Source: Kalaharituber pfeilii (Eukaryota; Ascomycota; Pezizomycetes; Pezizales; Pezizaceae). From it: a stretch of DNA of 64,000 bases. Each line of letters begins with the position of its first letter. Positions within the stretch are counted from its first letter, which is position 1. Both the position numbers and the translations under genes were made by a program. Shown in pieces: positions 1-11,679 of the stretch. Under the pieces are notes generated by a model. It saw only the letters and a list, made by a program, of their open reading frames with translations, made no database searches and had not been told where the DNA came from. The stretch covers positions 1,240,001 to 1,304,000 of the forward strand of contig WHUZ01000003.1 in the NCBI GenBank assembly GCA_015179045.1, read 5' to 3'.

Positions 1-99
1 GCAAGCTACACGTTGTGCTTTGACGAGCAGGACGACGAAGAAGAAAAGGTCATGCAGCATTTTGTAAAAAGCATATGCAAGTTGGTGTTCGTAGAATGA
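1..99 (+). CDS. 3' end of an unidentified ORF (partial)
   Basis: An open frame runs from the first base to a TGA at 97-99, giving 32 codons with an acidic run (DEQDDEEEK) and a hydrophobic tail (VFVE at the end). It may be the last exon of a gene that begins left of the window and converges on the UFD2 gene. It is too short to identify and could be chance. Confidence 0.25.
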   Translation, partial: ASYTLCFDEQDDEEEKVMQHFVKSICKLVFVE

Positions 100-691
100 T
101 CGGAAGTTTAATGACATTGATGGAAATCCATTACATGCGGGATATCTACGTGGCACAGTAATGGAGGGGTCATCTCTATTTACTGCATTGTGTTCTGGTA
201 CCCGCATTACTTTCGCCGTACGGGACGTTTAATTTGAGAGTCCGTTCAGGTTGGTATTCTGGACGTTGGTGGGTTATAGGTCCGAAATTTTGTACTTGGT
301 GTGTTTTTTTCGAACCATTGTTATGTCTTTTGCGTTTTCTTGTCAAGCTCATGGTTATACTATCACCGTTTTCCTTTTTCATCTCTACTTTTTCTTACCA
401 ATCTTACTTGGCGACACTGGCTGGCAGAAGAAATAATCAACCCTTTCCTTAAGAACTGAAGCGAGTCTCCAGTCTGTGTCTTCAAGTGTTATTAAGTCAT
501 CTATTTGCTCTAAGTATGTAACAGTGATTTTTAAATAAACACATCAAATACAGTTGACAGCTTGCTTGATGAAATACACTGTAGCGTTTTGCAATTGTGA
601 CAAAAACGATGTTGTATCGCCTTCCGAGAGAGCAAAGAAACTGAGCAAATGATCTTTGTTGGAGGAACAAACGACCAAGGTATTTACCAAA
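100..691. other. Intergenic, no gene seen
   Basis: AT-rich convergent intergenic stretch between the partial ORF and the UFD2 stop codon. It probably holds the UFD2 3' UTR. The small open frames at 176-452 lack any coding character. Confidence 0.5.
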
Positions 692-3600
692 TCATGTGTC
701 AACCTCCATTTTATCGGCTGTCCTCAGCTTCCGCCGCTCCTGCTTGAATGCCTCGATCTGGGCCTTAAGCTCCGTATCTACAATGCAATTAGATAAGTCA
801 GTTTTGGAAAGTTGCGTATAATGGGGAGCTCAAGGAGGGAAAGGAATGTTTTACTTGAAATGACGTCCTCAATCTTCAGCGGCGATCTGTTAAAGGGATC
901 CTTTGCGTCGCTAAGTAAATGGGCCTTGATGGTGCCTCTGTCGACGGTAACCCTTGAAGAAGGTAGGATGACGGGGTCTTCCATCAATGTTGCCATTAAA
1001 GGATCTATAGATTTGTAGGAAAATAAAGCATTCAGGTGTTAATATCTTCATTTGCGTTTTTACTACTTCGAGGTGGGGCAAGAAAAGAAACCATATTATA
1101 TATGATGCGTATGGGTACCGGCAAATCTCACCTAAAAACTCATCCGGGATATCACCCAATTCCTCTTCGCCCTCCTCCTCCCTCTTCTTCACCTCTTCAA
1201 CCTCCTCCGCCAACTTCGCCAGTTCTGCCCTCTCCTCCCTCGACCTCAACTCAAATCTAGCCAACAGGCCCTGCAATCTCGTAAATATTTCAGGCCTATA
1301 GGATCTGCCATCTTTCGCGACCGCCTCGATAAACGCCGGTTTGTTTCTCAAGTTCAAATACACCTCCGAGAAGTTCACCAGCAGCACCTTTGGATGGAAC
1401 CCGTACTTCTCCGGGTTCTTGACTTTCAAATCAGAGCACCGCGGGCCTACAAGGGCATCTAAATTGTAGTCCAACATACCTGCCAGCCGATGCACAATCT
1501 CAGGCTGCACAAATGCGTCCGCCAGCGCGGCAGTAAAAAGCTTGAGCATAACGACTGTTTCGTTGCCAAGTGCCATGTACGATGATGCGTCGCGCTCAGA
1601 TTTTTGGAGTGCTTTTTCCTTCTCCGTACGCTCCTGTGTGGTTAGGGTGGTGGACTCAAGCTCGCGCTGGAGGCGGTGAATATCACCTAGTGCCGTCAAA
1701 GAGTGATCCATCACGTAGGTAACATCGTTGAGTAGGAGCGCAACAAAGCGGATGAAGAAATCGGGGTTCAGTCTTGCACGAGAAACATATGAGCAAAAGT
1801 TAAATTGTGATGTTTGGTCCGATACATACCTGCTTTCCAATTCAAGCTTTTCACGGTAAGAATGATTATCCCACATTCTCTTGATGATCTCAGAGATGTG
1901 GTATCGAACTGTAAATTTCTGGTAGTATTGAGACTCGATCTCTGCCCCTCATCGTTAGTGCCCAAGCGTAGCACATCATAGTCCTATAACAAACCAATAT
2001 AAAAGTTCATAAGCGAGTGCATCAGGTATTGCAATGCAAATTTATGGCCCATGATTGCATCGCCCAGCATTCCATTCGGCTTCATTCGGTTCGGTTGAAT
2101 TCCATAATACAAAATCTCTACCAATCTCGACTTGAGATGTGGATTCCGTATATATGTAGAGTTGCGCAGGAACGTGATGCAAAATGTAACAAGTTCTTCA
2201 ACTTGTGTGCCTATGACGATTTGTGGTATCCATCTGTGTATATAGGTTAGTTTCTGATTTCCCAATGATTAGTATGGGATAAATATTGATAAATATTATT
2301 ACCGTCCAACAAAGCCGAAGCAGAGCCCAATGTTTTCAACAAAATACTCGGGAAGATATGAAAATTCGTCTGGTGGTGTGCCAGGAAGTGGCAGGCTGTG
2401 TTCAAGTACCAAAAATCTTAGCTTTACGAACGAAAAACACAGGAGCGTGATTGCAAATACCTAATCGGCGTATGAGGGTAACTGCGATTCGGAGACACAA
2501 TGCGAAGAAGCCATGTTGTCAAATATCGCATAAACTGCAGCGTACGCGCCTGTGCTACTGAATCATATAATATAACATCCAGTGCATATCTATAGCTATG
2601 GCCCTTCTCAATCCGATCGCGCAGGCGCTCGAGCTGCCGGTCAAATACTGGTAGTTGCGGAGACTCAAGGGAATCAAGTCAGCTGGACAGTTAGCGAAGC
2701 TAGAAACAAAGGACCGTACGTTGAGCCATTTATCCCGCTCTTGCTGCATGCTTTCCAGATGCTTTTCCATTTCATAAAGGTCCTTCCCAAGCTGGTCATG
2801 TGTCGTTTCCGTGGCGCCCAAACCGTAGTGGTGTGCGGCTACCGTGAGGAAAAATATCTCTGATATGAAGTTATTTTCGCCTTCGCTTTTTTGAGAATAG
2901 TAGCGCCCGGATGCCTGGTCGTCCGCGTTCAATTTTGTTTCTAAGGAAATATCCAAGCGTGAATTTCGCCTCAGATACTCTATTTCAACTTTTGCGATCT
3001 ATTAAAATCCATATTTATTAACCACTGTCAAAAAATTGAAGGATGATAAATCATACTTTCGAGTAATTCACATCCATAAAGGGTTCACAAAGTCGAGTGA
3101 GCACGGCAGTGACATTGAGCATGAATCCATCTGAAGCCACCGTAGTCGGTTCAACCTATAATTTCCTTAGTTGATTCCTTGTAAGAAGTTTCTTGGAGAT
3201 GAAGGTCACCTGTATCGCAGCCCTCTTTACATTTAGGTTTAACACTTTGGCAAACCAGTCCAACATCTTGTTTCTCGCCTCAGGAGAAGTCCGAATCAAA
3301 GTATTAATGATTTGAAAAAGTTGATCCTAAAAAAATGTCATAAGATGATCCATTGCAGGATTTCTATTCGTTTTCTGCCTACCTGTGTTGTCTGTACGGT
3401 CAAGCGCAAGGCTCTGGTGGCATCAGATAAAGCCGTAGGAGTTCTTGTTTTTAGAGCTGAGAAATAGAGCTCCACAGTTTTTTGCTGCACAAATGTTAGC
3501 TAATTTCCACTAATTCAGGCTTACAGTTCTTTTTCTGACCTGAAGAGGTGATAACTTGAAGTATGGCCCAAGCAAAGTGGATGTTTCTATATCATGAGCT

Positions 3601-4860
3601 GCAATATTTGTAGGAAGGAATGTAGGCGACTCAATGAATAACTTCGCTAAGAGCTTGTTCGACACAATTTTCATGAGTGCCTGACGAGGTCCAATAAAAT
3701 TAGCACAGAATTACGGTATAGGGTTCACTCAAACTTACAATTAAATACGGCTTATAATTACTACTCAAGTCAAGGAGGTTCAGCTTAATGCTGAGATTTT
3801 CAATAGCGGTACCGAAAGCCTCTTCTAACGCTGGTTCTTCCTCAAACCGAGCCACAAGAGCTTGCAAAAATTCCAAGGGGAGTCCACCTTCTTCATCAGG
3901 ATCCATCACAAGTTTGTCCTCCAACCGTACAGCTGCATCCACATCCCTATGAATACGTTTAGTAATTTCTTACTCTGAGAAATATTCCAAGCTAACAGAA
4001 CAAAACGTACTCAAACATATCCGGCATCGTAATGCAGTACTCCGCATAGCACATTGCAATGCGCTTTGCTTCAGCTACTACATTAAGCTTGAACTCATCT
4101 CCATTTCCTGTGGGCCGCATAAGTCTCTGATAGTGTACTGCCCGTTTCCAACATGAGAGAAGGTAATCAAACGGTGACGTTTTTAGATGAGAAGAACTGC
4201 ATATCGATAAGATGGCTTGATCCAAAATCGCTGTTGAAAGTTTGACAGCTGTACCACAGATTCAGTAATGTGATGAAGCAAGCGGTTGGGATGGTGTTCA
4301 GACCTTCCCCATCAGCCTCCAACTCAGCCTGTAATTTCTGAAGGTGGTACTGGTCCCCACGAGAAGCTCCTGGCTGCAAGGTATTAGTCTATATATCCTA
4401 ATATTTGTTGAGTTGCCATGATCCCCACCTGCAGGGTGAACTTGAAGATTGAACCCAGGGTCCTATCCTCCCAATCTTCTAGTGTTCGCCCCGGTTTACC
4501 GGCTGAACTAGGCTGCTGTGGGGTTTCGATAGGTGTAGGCTTTGGTCGCTTCGATGGAGATGCCTCACGAGAGCTCTCATCATCCCTCTGGGGGCTTGGC
4601 ACTCCTATGCTGAGTAAAGAGCTACCAGCAGTGTCTGGTTGCGGAGTCAGAGACGAAACAATCTCTTCTCGCCCTCTTCTTCCATTGCCGCTGCCTGTGG
4701 CTTCGCCTTTCTGCTCTGGGGTCGGCGACGGGCCTTTCGAAGAGGACTGAAGCTTTGCTAGGCGCTTCAGGCGAATCTACAATGAGAGCGGTTAGCAGAG
4801 CGATATGATGATATCAACATTCTGACAAACCTTCTCCATGTCGGAATCTGGGGTAGCCAT
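692..4860 (-). CDS. UFD2: Ubiquitin conjugation factor E4 (U-box ligase, UFD2 family)
   Basis: A multi-exon gene encoding an E4 ubiquitin chain-elongation factor that works with Cdc48/p97 in ubiquitin-fusion degradation. The start is the ATG at 4858-4860 ([10 protein letters not shown]), spliced to an N-terminal Ser/Pro-rich region. The UFD2 core follows, with recognisable blocks [38 protein letters not shown] and NYKPYLI, and then [14 protein letters not shown] core segments. The C terminus is a clear U-box: [20 protein letters not shown], then [13 protein letters not shown], then DPFNRSPL. An intron splits the L-D junction of DEFLD. The protein ends with a basic helix and EVDT before the TGA at 692-694. 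Total length is roughly 1,000-1,100 aa, normal for the family. At least ten short introns explain the frame changes. No frame break was noticed, but not every splice site was resolved. Confidence 0.93.
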
Positions 4861-5388
4861 TATTGAGACCGAGTGGGGGCACTAATTGGATGATCGCAGG
4901 GAATATGTTAATGGGTTTGCGCCAACGTATGCTGAATGGTAAAAGTCTCGATGGCTTGTTGGTAACTTGTTCTTCACAAAGCTGTTGCTCTTATAAATAC
5001 ACGGTGGATTTTTTGGAGATTGTAAGGTTTCGATTACATCTCACTTGTGGCTAGTGTGCTCCCAGTATCAAGCTTACATTCTGCAACACAACCAATGCCA
5101 AGACATTTATAGCACCTGAGGGTAAACTCCCCGTTGATGTAAGGAGAAAAGTATCTACTTGGTAGGTAGATTCTGGCCTAAGAAAATTCCTTTCTACTCG
5201 GACTCGCAGGGCTTGCCTCAGGTTACAAGAAAAAGGAAATGATGTAAAGCGTTTGAAGGAAAAACATTTCAGGTCATCAAGATGTGGTAGGTCTAGCAAA
5301 ATTTAACAACGGAAGCCTAATATCTTGAAACTCAAACAGGCAGGGATCCCTAAGCGTACTCAAACCATGAGCAAAGAGAGCATCACAT
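4861..5388. other. Intergenic: UFD2 promoter and 3' flank of the repeat protein
   Basis: Unremarkable sequence upstream of the UFD2 start and downstream of the secreted repeat protein. The open frames at 4863-5054 and 5051-5299 show no recognisable protein. Confidence 0.5.
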
Positions 5389-6427
5389 CTACTCCTCGGG
5401 AATAGGGACCACGGTCAAGGTCACCTTATGAACTGGTGCACTTATAGTGTGGTTGCTGAATGGTGGAATGACAGGTGGCGTAGTCAAAACTGGCGGTGAA
5501 GTTTCAGTGGTAGTCTATTTAAAGTCAGTTAGAAATCGCTGCTCTCGTATGATAATTTTCTTAAAGCGTCCTCAATACTTACAGCTGTTTCCTTGACGGT
5601 CTCCTTTACAGTTTCCGTGACAGTTTCCTTCACAGTTTCCTTAACAGTTTCCTTCACAGTTTCCTTAACAGTTTCCTTCACAGTTTCCTTAACAGTTTCC
5701 TTCACAGTTTCCTTGACAGTCTCTGTCACAACACTGGCAGGGACTGTAACATACACCACAGAAACAGGGCAAGACACTTCTACAACCTCCGAATTCACAC
5801 CAACTGGAGCCTTAGTTTCCTGGGGACGCGGGATAGTCCTTGTAATTGTGATAATCACAGTGCTCGTGCTAGTGCTGGTGGAAGTATACACTGGATCTTC
5901 CTCTAGAGCTCCGGCTCCTGGAGCTTGGGTCGGTGTATCTGTTGTTGTGACTTCAGATAACTCGGCGTCTACAGTCGTTTCTACTGGAACTTTAGTGATT
6001 GTCTTGGTAATCACATCTGTCTGTGAAAAATGTTAGCTAATTATCACCATCTAAATGGTGCGTGTTGCATAGTACCCACCTTGGTAATTGTAGTAGTGTG
6101 GGCGTGACCATTGCCAAGCGTGTATGTATATATCCGAGTACTCACGAAAGTGATGCAGGTGGTTGTTACTTCGGGGCCAAGGGTTACTAGGGGGGTAACA
6201 ACTGGAGGTGACACTTCTGCTGAGGTAGTTGTCTCGATGGGTAGCTCTGTGCTTCCAATTCCAGTTCCAGTTCCCAGAGGCACTGAATGGGTAGATTCAA
6301 TACCAGAAGTCGTTGTATTGAGATATTGTGGACTGAAGTACCGGCGCCTATGATGGCCATGAACATGGCCCTGGGATAGGGTGATCAATGCAGCAAGTGG
6401 GAAAGCAATGCTCTTGAAGGAGACCAT
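5389..6427 (-). CDS. Secreted Thr/Val-rich protein with a tandem VKET repeat
   Basis: The start is the ATG at 6425-6427, giving a typical signal peptide (MVSFKSIAFPLAALITLSQG). A His/Arg stretch with an RRR Kex2-like site follows. Exon 1 is Thr/Ser/Val-rich and ends in TTTITK. A phase-0 intron (about 6015-6079) leads to exon 2 (TDVITKTITKVPVETTV). Exon 2 ends in twelve four-residue units, ten VKET and two VTET. A second phase-0 intron joins a short last exon ending in VTLTVVPIPEE. Length is about 285 aa. Heavy Ser/Thr content suggests O-mannosylation and a cell-wall or extracellular role. There is no hydrophobic C-terminal tail, so a GPI anchor is not supported. It belongs to no family I recognise and is probably lineage-restricted. 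Confidence 0.75.
5584..5735 (-). repeat. 12-bp coding minisatellite (VKET units)
   Basis: About twelve copies of a 12-bp unit lie inside exon 2 of the secreted protein. The central copies alternate Val codons GTG and GTT, which makes a 24-bp higher-order unit. The array keeps the reading frame, so copy number can vary without breaking the gene. Confidence 0.9.
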
Positions 6428-9400
6428 TTTGAAACCAAGTGAGTTGTATTCCTAAGATGGGCTCTGGATCGGGATCTAAAGATTCCTGGTGAGATACGAG
6501 TGAATCTAAAACCGAAAGGAAACACAATGCAATCAATGCACTTGATCTGTAAAAGATAATTCGACGAAAGTACTTGACGCTGCACTAGCAACGAAAAATG
6601 TAGTCTCTGAAAGATGATAAAAGAGTGACTAGGGTCTGAAGGTAAAGGAATGTGACGAAAAGCCCTGAAGTAGAAGAAGGGGGTAGAAGGGAGAAGAGGA
6701 AGAGAAACAGAATTAATAGTAAATTTGAATTGGGATGACTGGGCGCATCCACTTTTACAGTTACACTGCCCTCCACGGGTAATAATAATCCATTTTGAGC
6801 GGTACCTTGCCTTCGGGCATACCTCCCCTAGAGTACTGTAACACTTCCGGTGGAGGAGGTAATTAGCAGACAATGCGACGGTCACACAAGGGGCGACGCT
6901 GAATGAAAACATAAGCAGTAGCTCTGCTTTACATCCCAACTCAGTAGCCCATGGGTATCTTGACATATAAAATGAAGGATGCCAGTTCATTGCAAGGTGA
7001 AACGTTACTTTGCAGGGTTCAGGTACAACTTCGGCTCTGGCGGGCACTGCTGCAGGAACGCCAATGCAAGAGAAGGTGATTGGAATCACCCCAGAAACAT
7101 GCATGTTTAGTCCAGCGGCTGGTGTAATAGAGTTGAACTTGGTGAACGCCCATCTCATAACAGTGAGTTTGCAACATGCACACCCGCTCCTGAAATTAGA
7201 GCAATCGGAGTTTAGATAGTCGTTGGCAGTTGTTGCTAGAAGGGTAGCACGCAGAGCACGAATGATAGGAGATAGGACGGTGCAGCGCTGACCGGCAGAA
7301 GGTTGAAGCAGTTCTCAACTCGGACTTCCGCTTAGTGCTGAAGGTTATCTGAAAGCCAGGGAGTTGTATGTCGAAAGCCGCTTAAACCCTCCGTGTTTTG
7401 AAAACCGGGTGGGCATCACGAAGGTAGTTGATAGCCCTGCGAAAAGGTAAGACCCCCCAAGTTCAATTATACTCGAGTATAGTCATAAGCAAATTGTGAT
7501 TTACCGCTTCTGGTGCATATCATGCAGAGGGGATCAAGAATGGCTTCCATCGGTTCGGCAAGCACGTAAACAGTGGACCATGGCTAGCCGTCGTCGGGAG
7601 CATTTTAATTAAGTGCTTTTGCTTCCAGATTGCAAGCTCCTGTATCTTCTCGTGCCCAGCTCCTATACGGCCGAATATGCATTGGTGAGAGTAGTATCAG
7701 TGAGAGGCCAACGCGTACATATGGCCAACACACAGGGCATACTTTTTTTTTTTTTTTCCATCGACCAAGGTATGCAGTATTTGAGTAAGAATATAAAATG
7801 CACTATACAGTAGAACGGAGGGGATGTTTGAAAGCTGGAGTTCAAGAAAACCGTGCGCGCTTTGGCAGCTAGCAAGCAAAGAGGTCTAAGAGTGAGAAAA
7901 CACGTACAGTAGTTGTAGAATATTAATTACATAGCGTGCAACAAGCGAAGGCCCAGACCTTGGAGGTGCCTAAAAAGCATAGAAGGTACAACTAGCAAGA
8001 AGTCCATTTGTACAGTCCATGAGCTGTGAAGATGGAGATTTTCTTCAATGAAGATGGACTCCTGATTGACGATACGGTATTTCTCTATTCCAGTAGTTGC
8101 AAAAGATGCCGTGCACATTTGAATACCTACCCCTACTCAAACCGGACAACCACAAAAGCTTGACACTGCATAAGCGGAGGAGAAGCAACTCGTATAGACA
8201 GGCGAGACTTATTTCGCACTGGTTGGTTCCCGCTAATGTTCACGCGTAAGCCTCCAGTTGACATACTACTGTATTCGCCCCATCGCTTGGGGATGGGGGT
8301 AACCCTCAGGATGGCGATGTGCGATGGTGTTCCTGTAAGCAGAGATGATCAGTGCTATACTGCTGCTATCCGTGGTTTGATAAAGGATAGGCTAACGCAG
8401 GGCATAAGTTGGTTGCGGCGGCGCATGAGAGGACCCTTAATATCATATGCCGAGACCCCACAGTAAGCGGCGCTTTTTCAGCTGTTTCGTTCAGGCTGCT
8501 TTCTGACGATTGAGCGCGCTTGACATTGAACAGTGTTCACATCGCCAAGCAATCAGATCTAGCGCTCACTTGCAATTGCATGCATGCAATTGCGTGATCA
8601 AGAATGCATAAGACATTGATCGACGATGTTCCTTGAAAATTTTCATGAGCCTTTGTTTTGTGGCTAGATTTCACTGTACGCAGTAAGAACGAAGTACTAG
8701 TAGGGTTTATGCGACAATAGCAAGTGCATTAGGTCAGTTACAAGATACATACAGTACTTCTGTGAGCTTGGAGTGGGGTGAATATGAGAACACGTACTCA
8801 TACATACTCTCGTATACACTGAGGAGCTTCGCGCCCCCACGCGCTGCGCTATCGCTTGCTCGTAAGGCCCCCCCATAAGGAACTCAAAGGAGTGACTGCT
8901 CTATCAGTAGCTCAATTACATAGATAAGTATTTACACCGCACGTGGGGGGCAAGGACTTATCTGGCAAAGCACGAAGGAATCGGAGAGGTAGATTAATAT
9001 ATTATTCTTAGCGGATACACAGTATTGATGGGACTTGAAAGCTGTGCCGAGCCTCAAAGCTTGGCATGCCAAGTGAATTTCAATTCGAATATTTCAAGTT
9101 TTCACCGCTAATTTAGTAGTTCAAAGTCTACGGTTGCTATGACTGGGTATATTCCGAGCTGAGACCGCAGAAATAGTGGAGAGGGAGGGAGGGAAAGAAA
9201 AAAAAAAAAAAGAAGAAAAAAGAAGAAAAAAAAAAAAAAAAAAAAAAGCGCAGAACATAGCTACTAATCTTCTTGATTAATTGGGTTCGAGGTTGCTTCT
9301 CCCCAAGCTTTGCACGTTGGGTGCCGAGACTAGGTACATTCTTATCTTTCTCCCACTCCTTTATCTTAGGACATCGCTCAATTGCATCTCCACATTCGAA

Positions 9401-9516
9401 TCCTACTGCAAGAAAGTACTGAAACCCATCAAGGCCAATTGCTTGCTTGCGCACACATAGCATTACGCCGGAAATCTTGAATAAATCAGCTTCACCGAGA
9501 AACAAATTTCGCAATC
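6428..9516. other. 3.1-kb gene-poor intergenic region
   Basis: It lies between two divergent genes and presumably carries both promoters. A minus-strand open frame of 257 codons (6385-7158) overlaps the secreted protein's upstream region but has no recognisable features. Other landmarks are a T-run near 7743-7757 and an A-rich, G-interrupted purine tract at about 9181-9247, roughly 270 bp before the adenylosuccinate synthetase start. No RNA gene or transposon was seen. Confidence 0.5.
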
Positions 9517-11037
9517 ATGTCTACCACTGTGGTACTGGGTGCTATCTGGGGAGATGAAGGCAAAGGAAAATTGGTTGACATCTTATGTGACTCAATCGAC
9601 ATTTGTGCGCGATGTCAGGGTGGAAACAATGCTGGGCATACCATCGTTGCGAATGGCATTACTTATGACTTTCACATCTTACCCTCAGGTGACTGCCCCA
9701 GTGCCACATTCTCCGAGTCTCAAATTCAGTCTCACTCAATTTCCGTTCCTCTAATGTTCATGTCTCTTTCTAGGCCTCGTAAACCCCCGCTGTATTAACC
9801 TCATCGGTTCCGGATGCGTCGTACACATCCCCTCTTTCTTCAACGAACTCGAAAATGTTGAAAAGAAGGGTCTCAATACCAACGACCGTATCTTCATCTC
9901 AGACCGTGCCCACATCGTATTCGACCTGCACCAGCTCGTAGACGGCCTCGAAGAGGTCGAGCTCGGCGCACAGAACATCGGCACGACCCGAAAGGGGATC
10001 GGCCCATCTTACTCCACCAAAGCTGCCCGAAGCGGCATAAGGATGTACGAGTTATTCAACTGGCCAGAATTCGAGAAGCGGTTGAGGGCTATGTACCACG
10101 GGTATAAAAGAAGGTTCGGGGACTTGTTGCAGCATGACGTGGACAAGGAACTGGAGAGGTATAAGGTTTGTTAAGCCGCCGTCACCACCAGGTAGATTGC
10201 AATTATCGAGGTACAGGTGAGCTGAAAGTCTGGGACTGTAGGAATATGCCGAGAAGCTGCGTCCGTATGTCATCGACGCCATCGTCTTCATGGCCGACGC
10301 GCAAAAGAAGAACGCTAGAATTCTCGTAGAAGGAGCTAATGCATTGATGCTTGACATCGACTACGGCACATATCCATTCGTTACTAGCTCTAACACAGGT
10401 ATTGGCGGTGTGCTAACAGGCCTGGCCATCTCACCATTTAACCTCAAGAGCATCATTGGCGTCGTAAAGGCCTATACAACTAGGGTAGGCGCTGGCCCAT
10501 TCGTCACGGAACAGCTCAATGAAATCGGAGACCATCTCCAGAGCGTAGGCCGGGAATTCGGTGTCACGACCGGCCGAAAACGGCGCTGCGGATGGCTTGA
10601 CCTGGTGGTGTTGAAGTACTCGACCGCTATAAATTGCTACACCAGCCTCAACCTGACCAAGCTCGACATCCTTGACGGCCTACGTGAGCTCAAAGTCGCC
10701 GTTGCTTATAAAGTCGACGGCCAAGAGCTTGATTCCTTCCCAGGTAAGTATTTATCCTGTTGTTCATGAGTTGCAGAAACTCATAGCACTAATACGCATG
10801 GCAGCCGATCTTTCCATCCTCGAGCGGGTCGAACCCGTATACAAGACGTTCCCTGGCTGGGTCGGCATGAGCACCACCAACGCAACCTCCTACTACGACC
10901 TCCCCAAATTCGCCCGGGACTATGTCGAGTTCATAGAGGAATCTATCGGCATCCCTATCGAGTATGTTGGTGTCGGTCCCGCACGGGAAAACATGCTTAA
11001 AAGAGGCAAAGCTGCTCTGGAGGCTAGGAGAAACTAA
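9517..11037 (+). CDS. ADE12: Adenylosuccinate synthetase
   Basis: GTP-dependent ligation of IMP and aspartate to adenylosuccinate, the first committed step from IMP to AMP; cytosolic. The start is the ATG at 9517 ([20 protein letters not shown]), which carries the GDEGKGK P-loop. It is followed by QGGNNAGHT and, after intron 1 (about 9690-9774), [19 protein letters not shown]. Intron 2 follows ERYK and joins [13 protein letters not shown]. The long third exon carries [20 protein letters not shown], then [11 protein letters not shown] and [14 protein letters not shown]. Intron 3 (about 10744-10804) leads to the last exon, ending in ALEARRN with the stop at 11035-11037. About 425 aa, family-typical. 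The P-loop segment has Ile where most orthologues have Gln (GAQWGDEG). Confidence 0.97.
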
Positions 11038-11679
11038 ATCAATAAAAAAAAAAAAAAAAAAAATTTGCCGTGAAAGATTGTATAAGGATGTTGATATCAT
11101 GTGGTTTATTGACTACTATTTTCTTATCAGTGCCATTTATTGTGATTGGTTATGAGATAAGCTTTTGGTTGCATTTGTACAGATTCGTATCGCGCCACTG
11201 CGGGACGGGCATGTCATTATACCTTCTGCTTTTCATCGTAAAAAATAGTACTTCAGCTAAGAGATAGAGATAAGACAGGATAGGATATAGGTATATGGGT
11301 CATCGCGAAGAGAATAGACAGCCATGGGATTCAAGGATCGTTTGTTTTTCTTTCCGCGTTTATAATTATTTGCCTTATCATAAACTCTCTAGAGTAACAA
11401 TATATTTGACAGGAAATTTCGATGAACATTCAGTAAATACTTGTAACTTTTATGCAAAGTGACTTTAAATATGTATTGTTAAGTTAAATCATACTCCAAG
11501 GAATATCCCTAAGACGATCCGTGCTCCATTTCAGCTCCACGCTTTTTGCAGGGTATATATTAGTGATTTGGAATATTCCTACTTCTATACAATCACAAGA
11601 GTATATAATTCTATACTGGCCTGGTGGATGACCCGGCCGGTGAGTCAAAAACGCTCGACCACAGCTATTGGGACTATTG
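11038..11679. other. Convergent 3' flank with a poly(A) tract
   Basis: An AATAAA and a run of 20 A (11044-11063) begin within ten bases of the adenylosuccinate synthetase stop. The rest is AT-rich with no gene, and contains the 3' UTR of the golgin gene on the other strand. Confidence 0.6.

Noticed and set aside
5593..6036. Plus-strand frame of 147 codons over the VKET repeat
   Set aside because: It is the reverse complement of a repeat whose unit lacks stops in both directions. The minus strand has a signal peptide and clean introns.
6385..7158. Minus-strand frame of 257 codons
   Set aside because: Overlaps the start of the secreted-protein gene, with Cys/Ser/Phe-rich composition and no motif. 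It reads like untranslated sequence.
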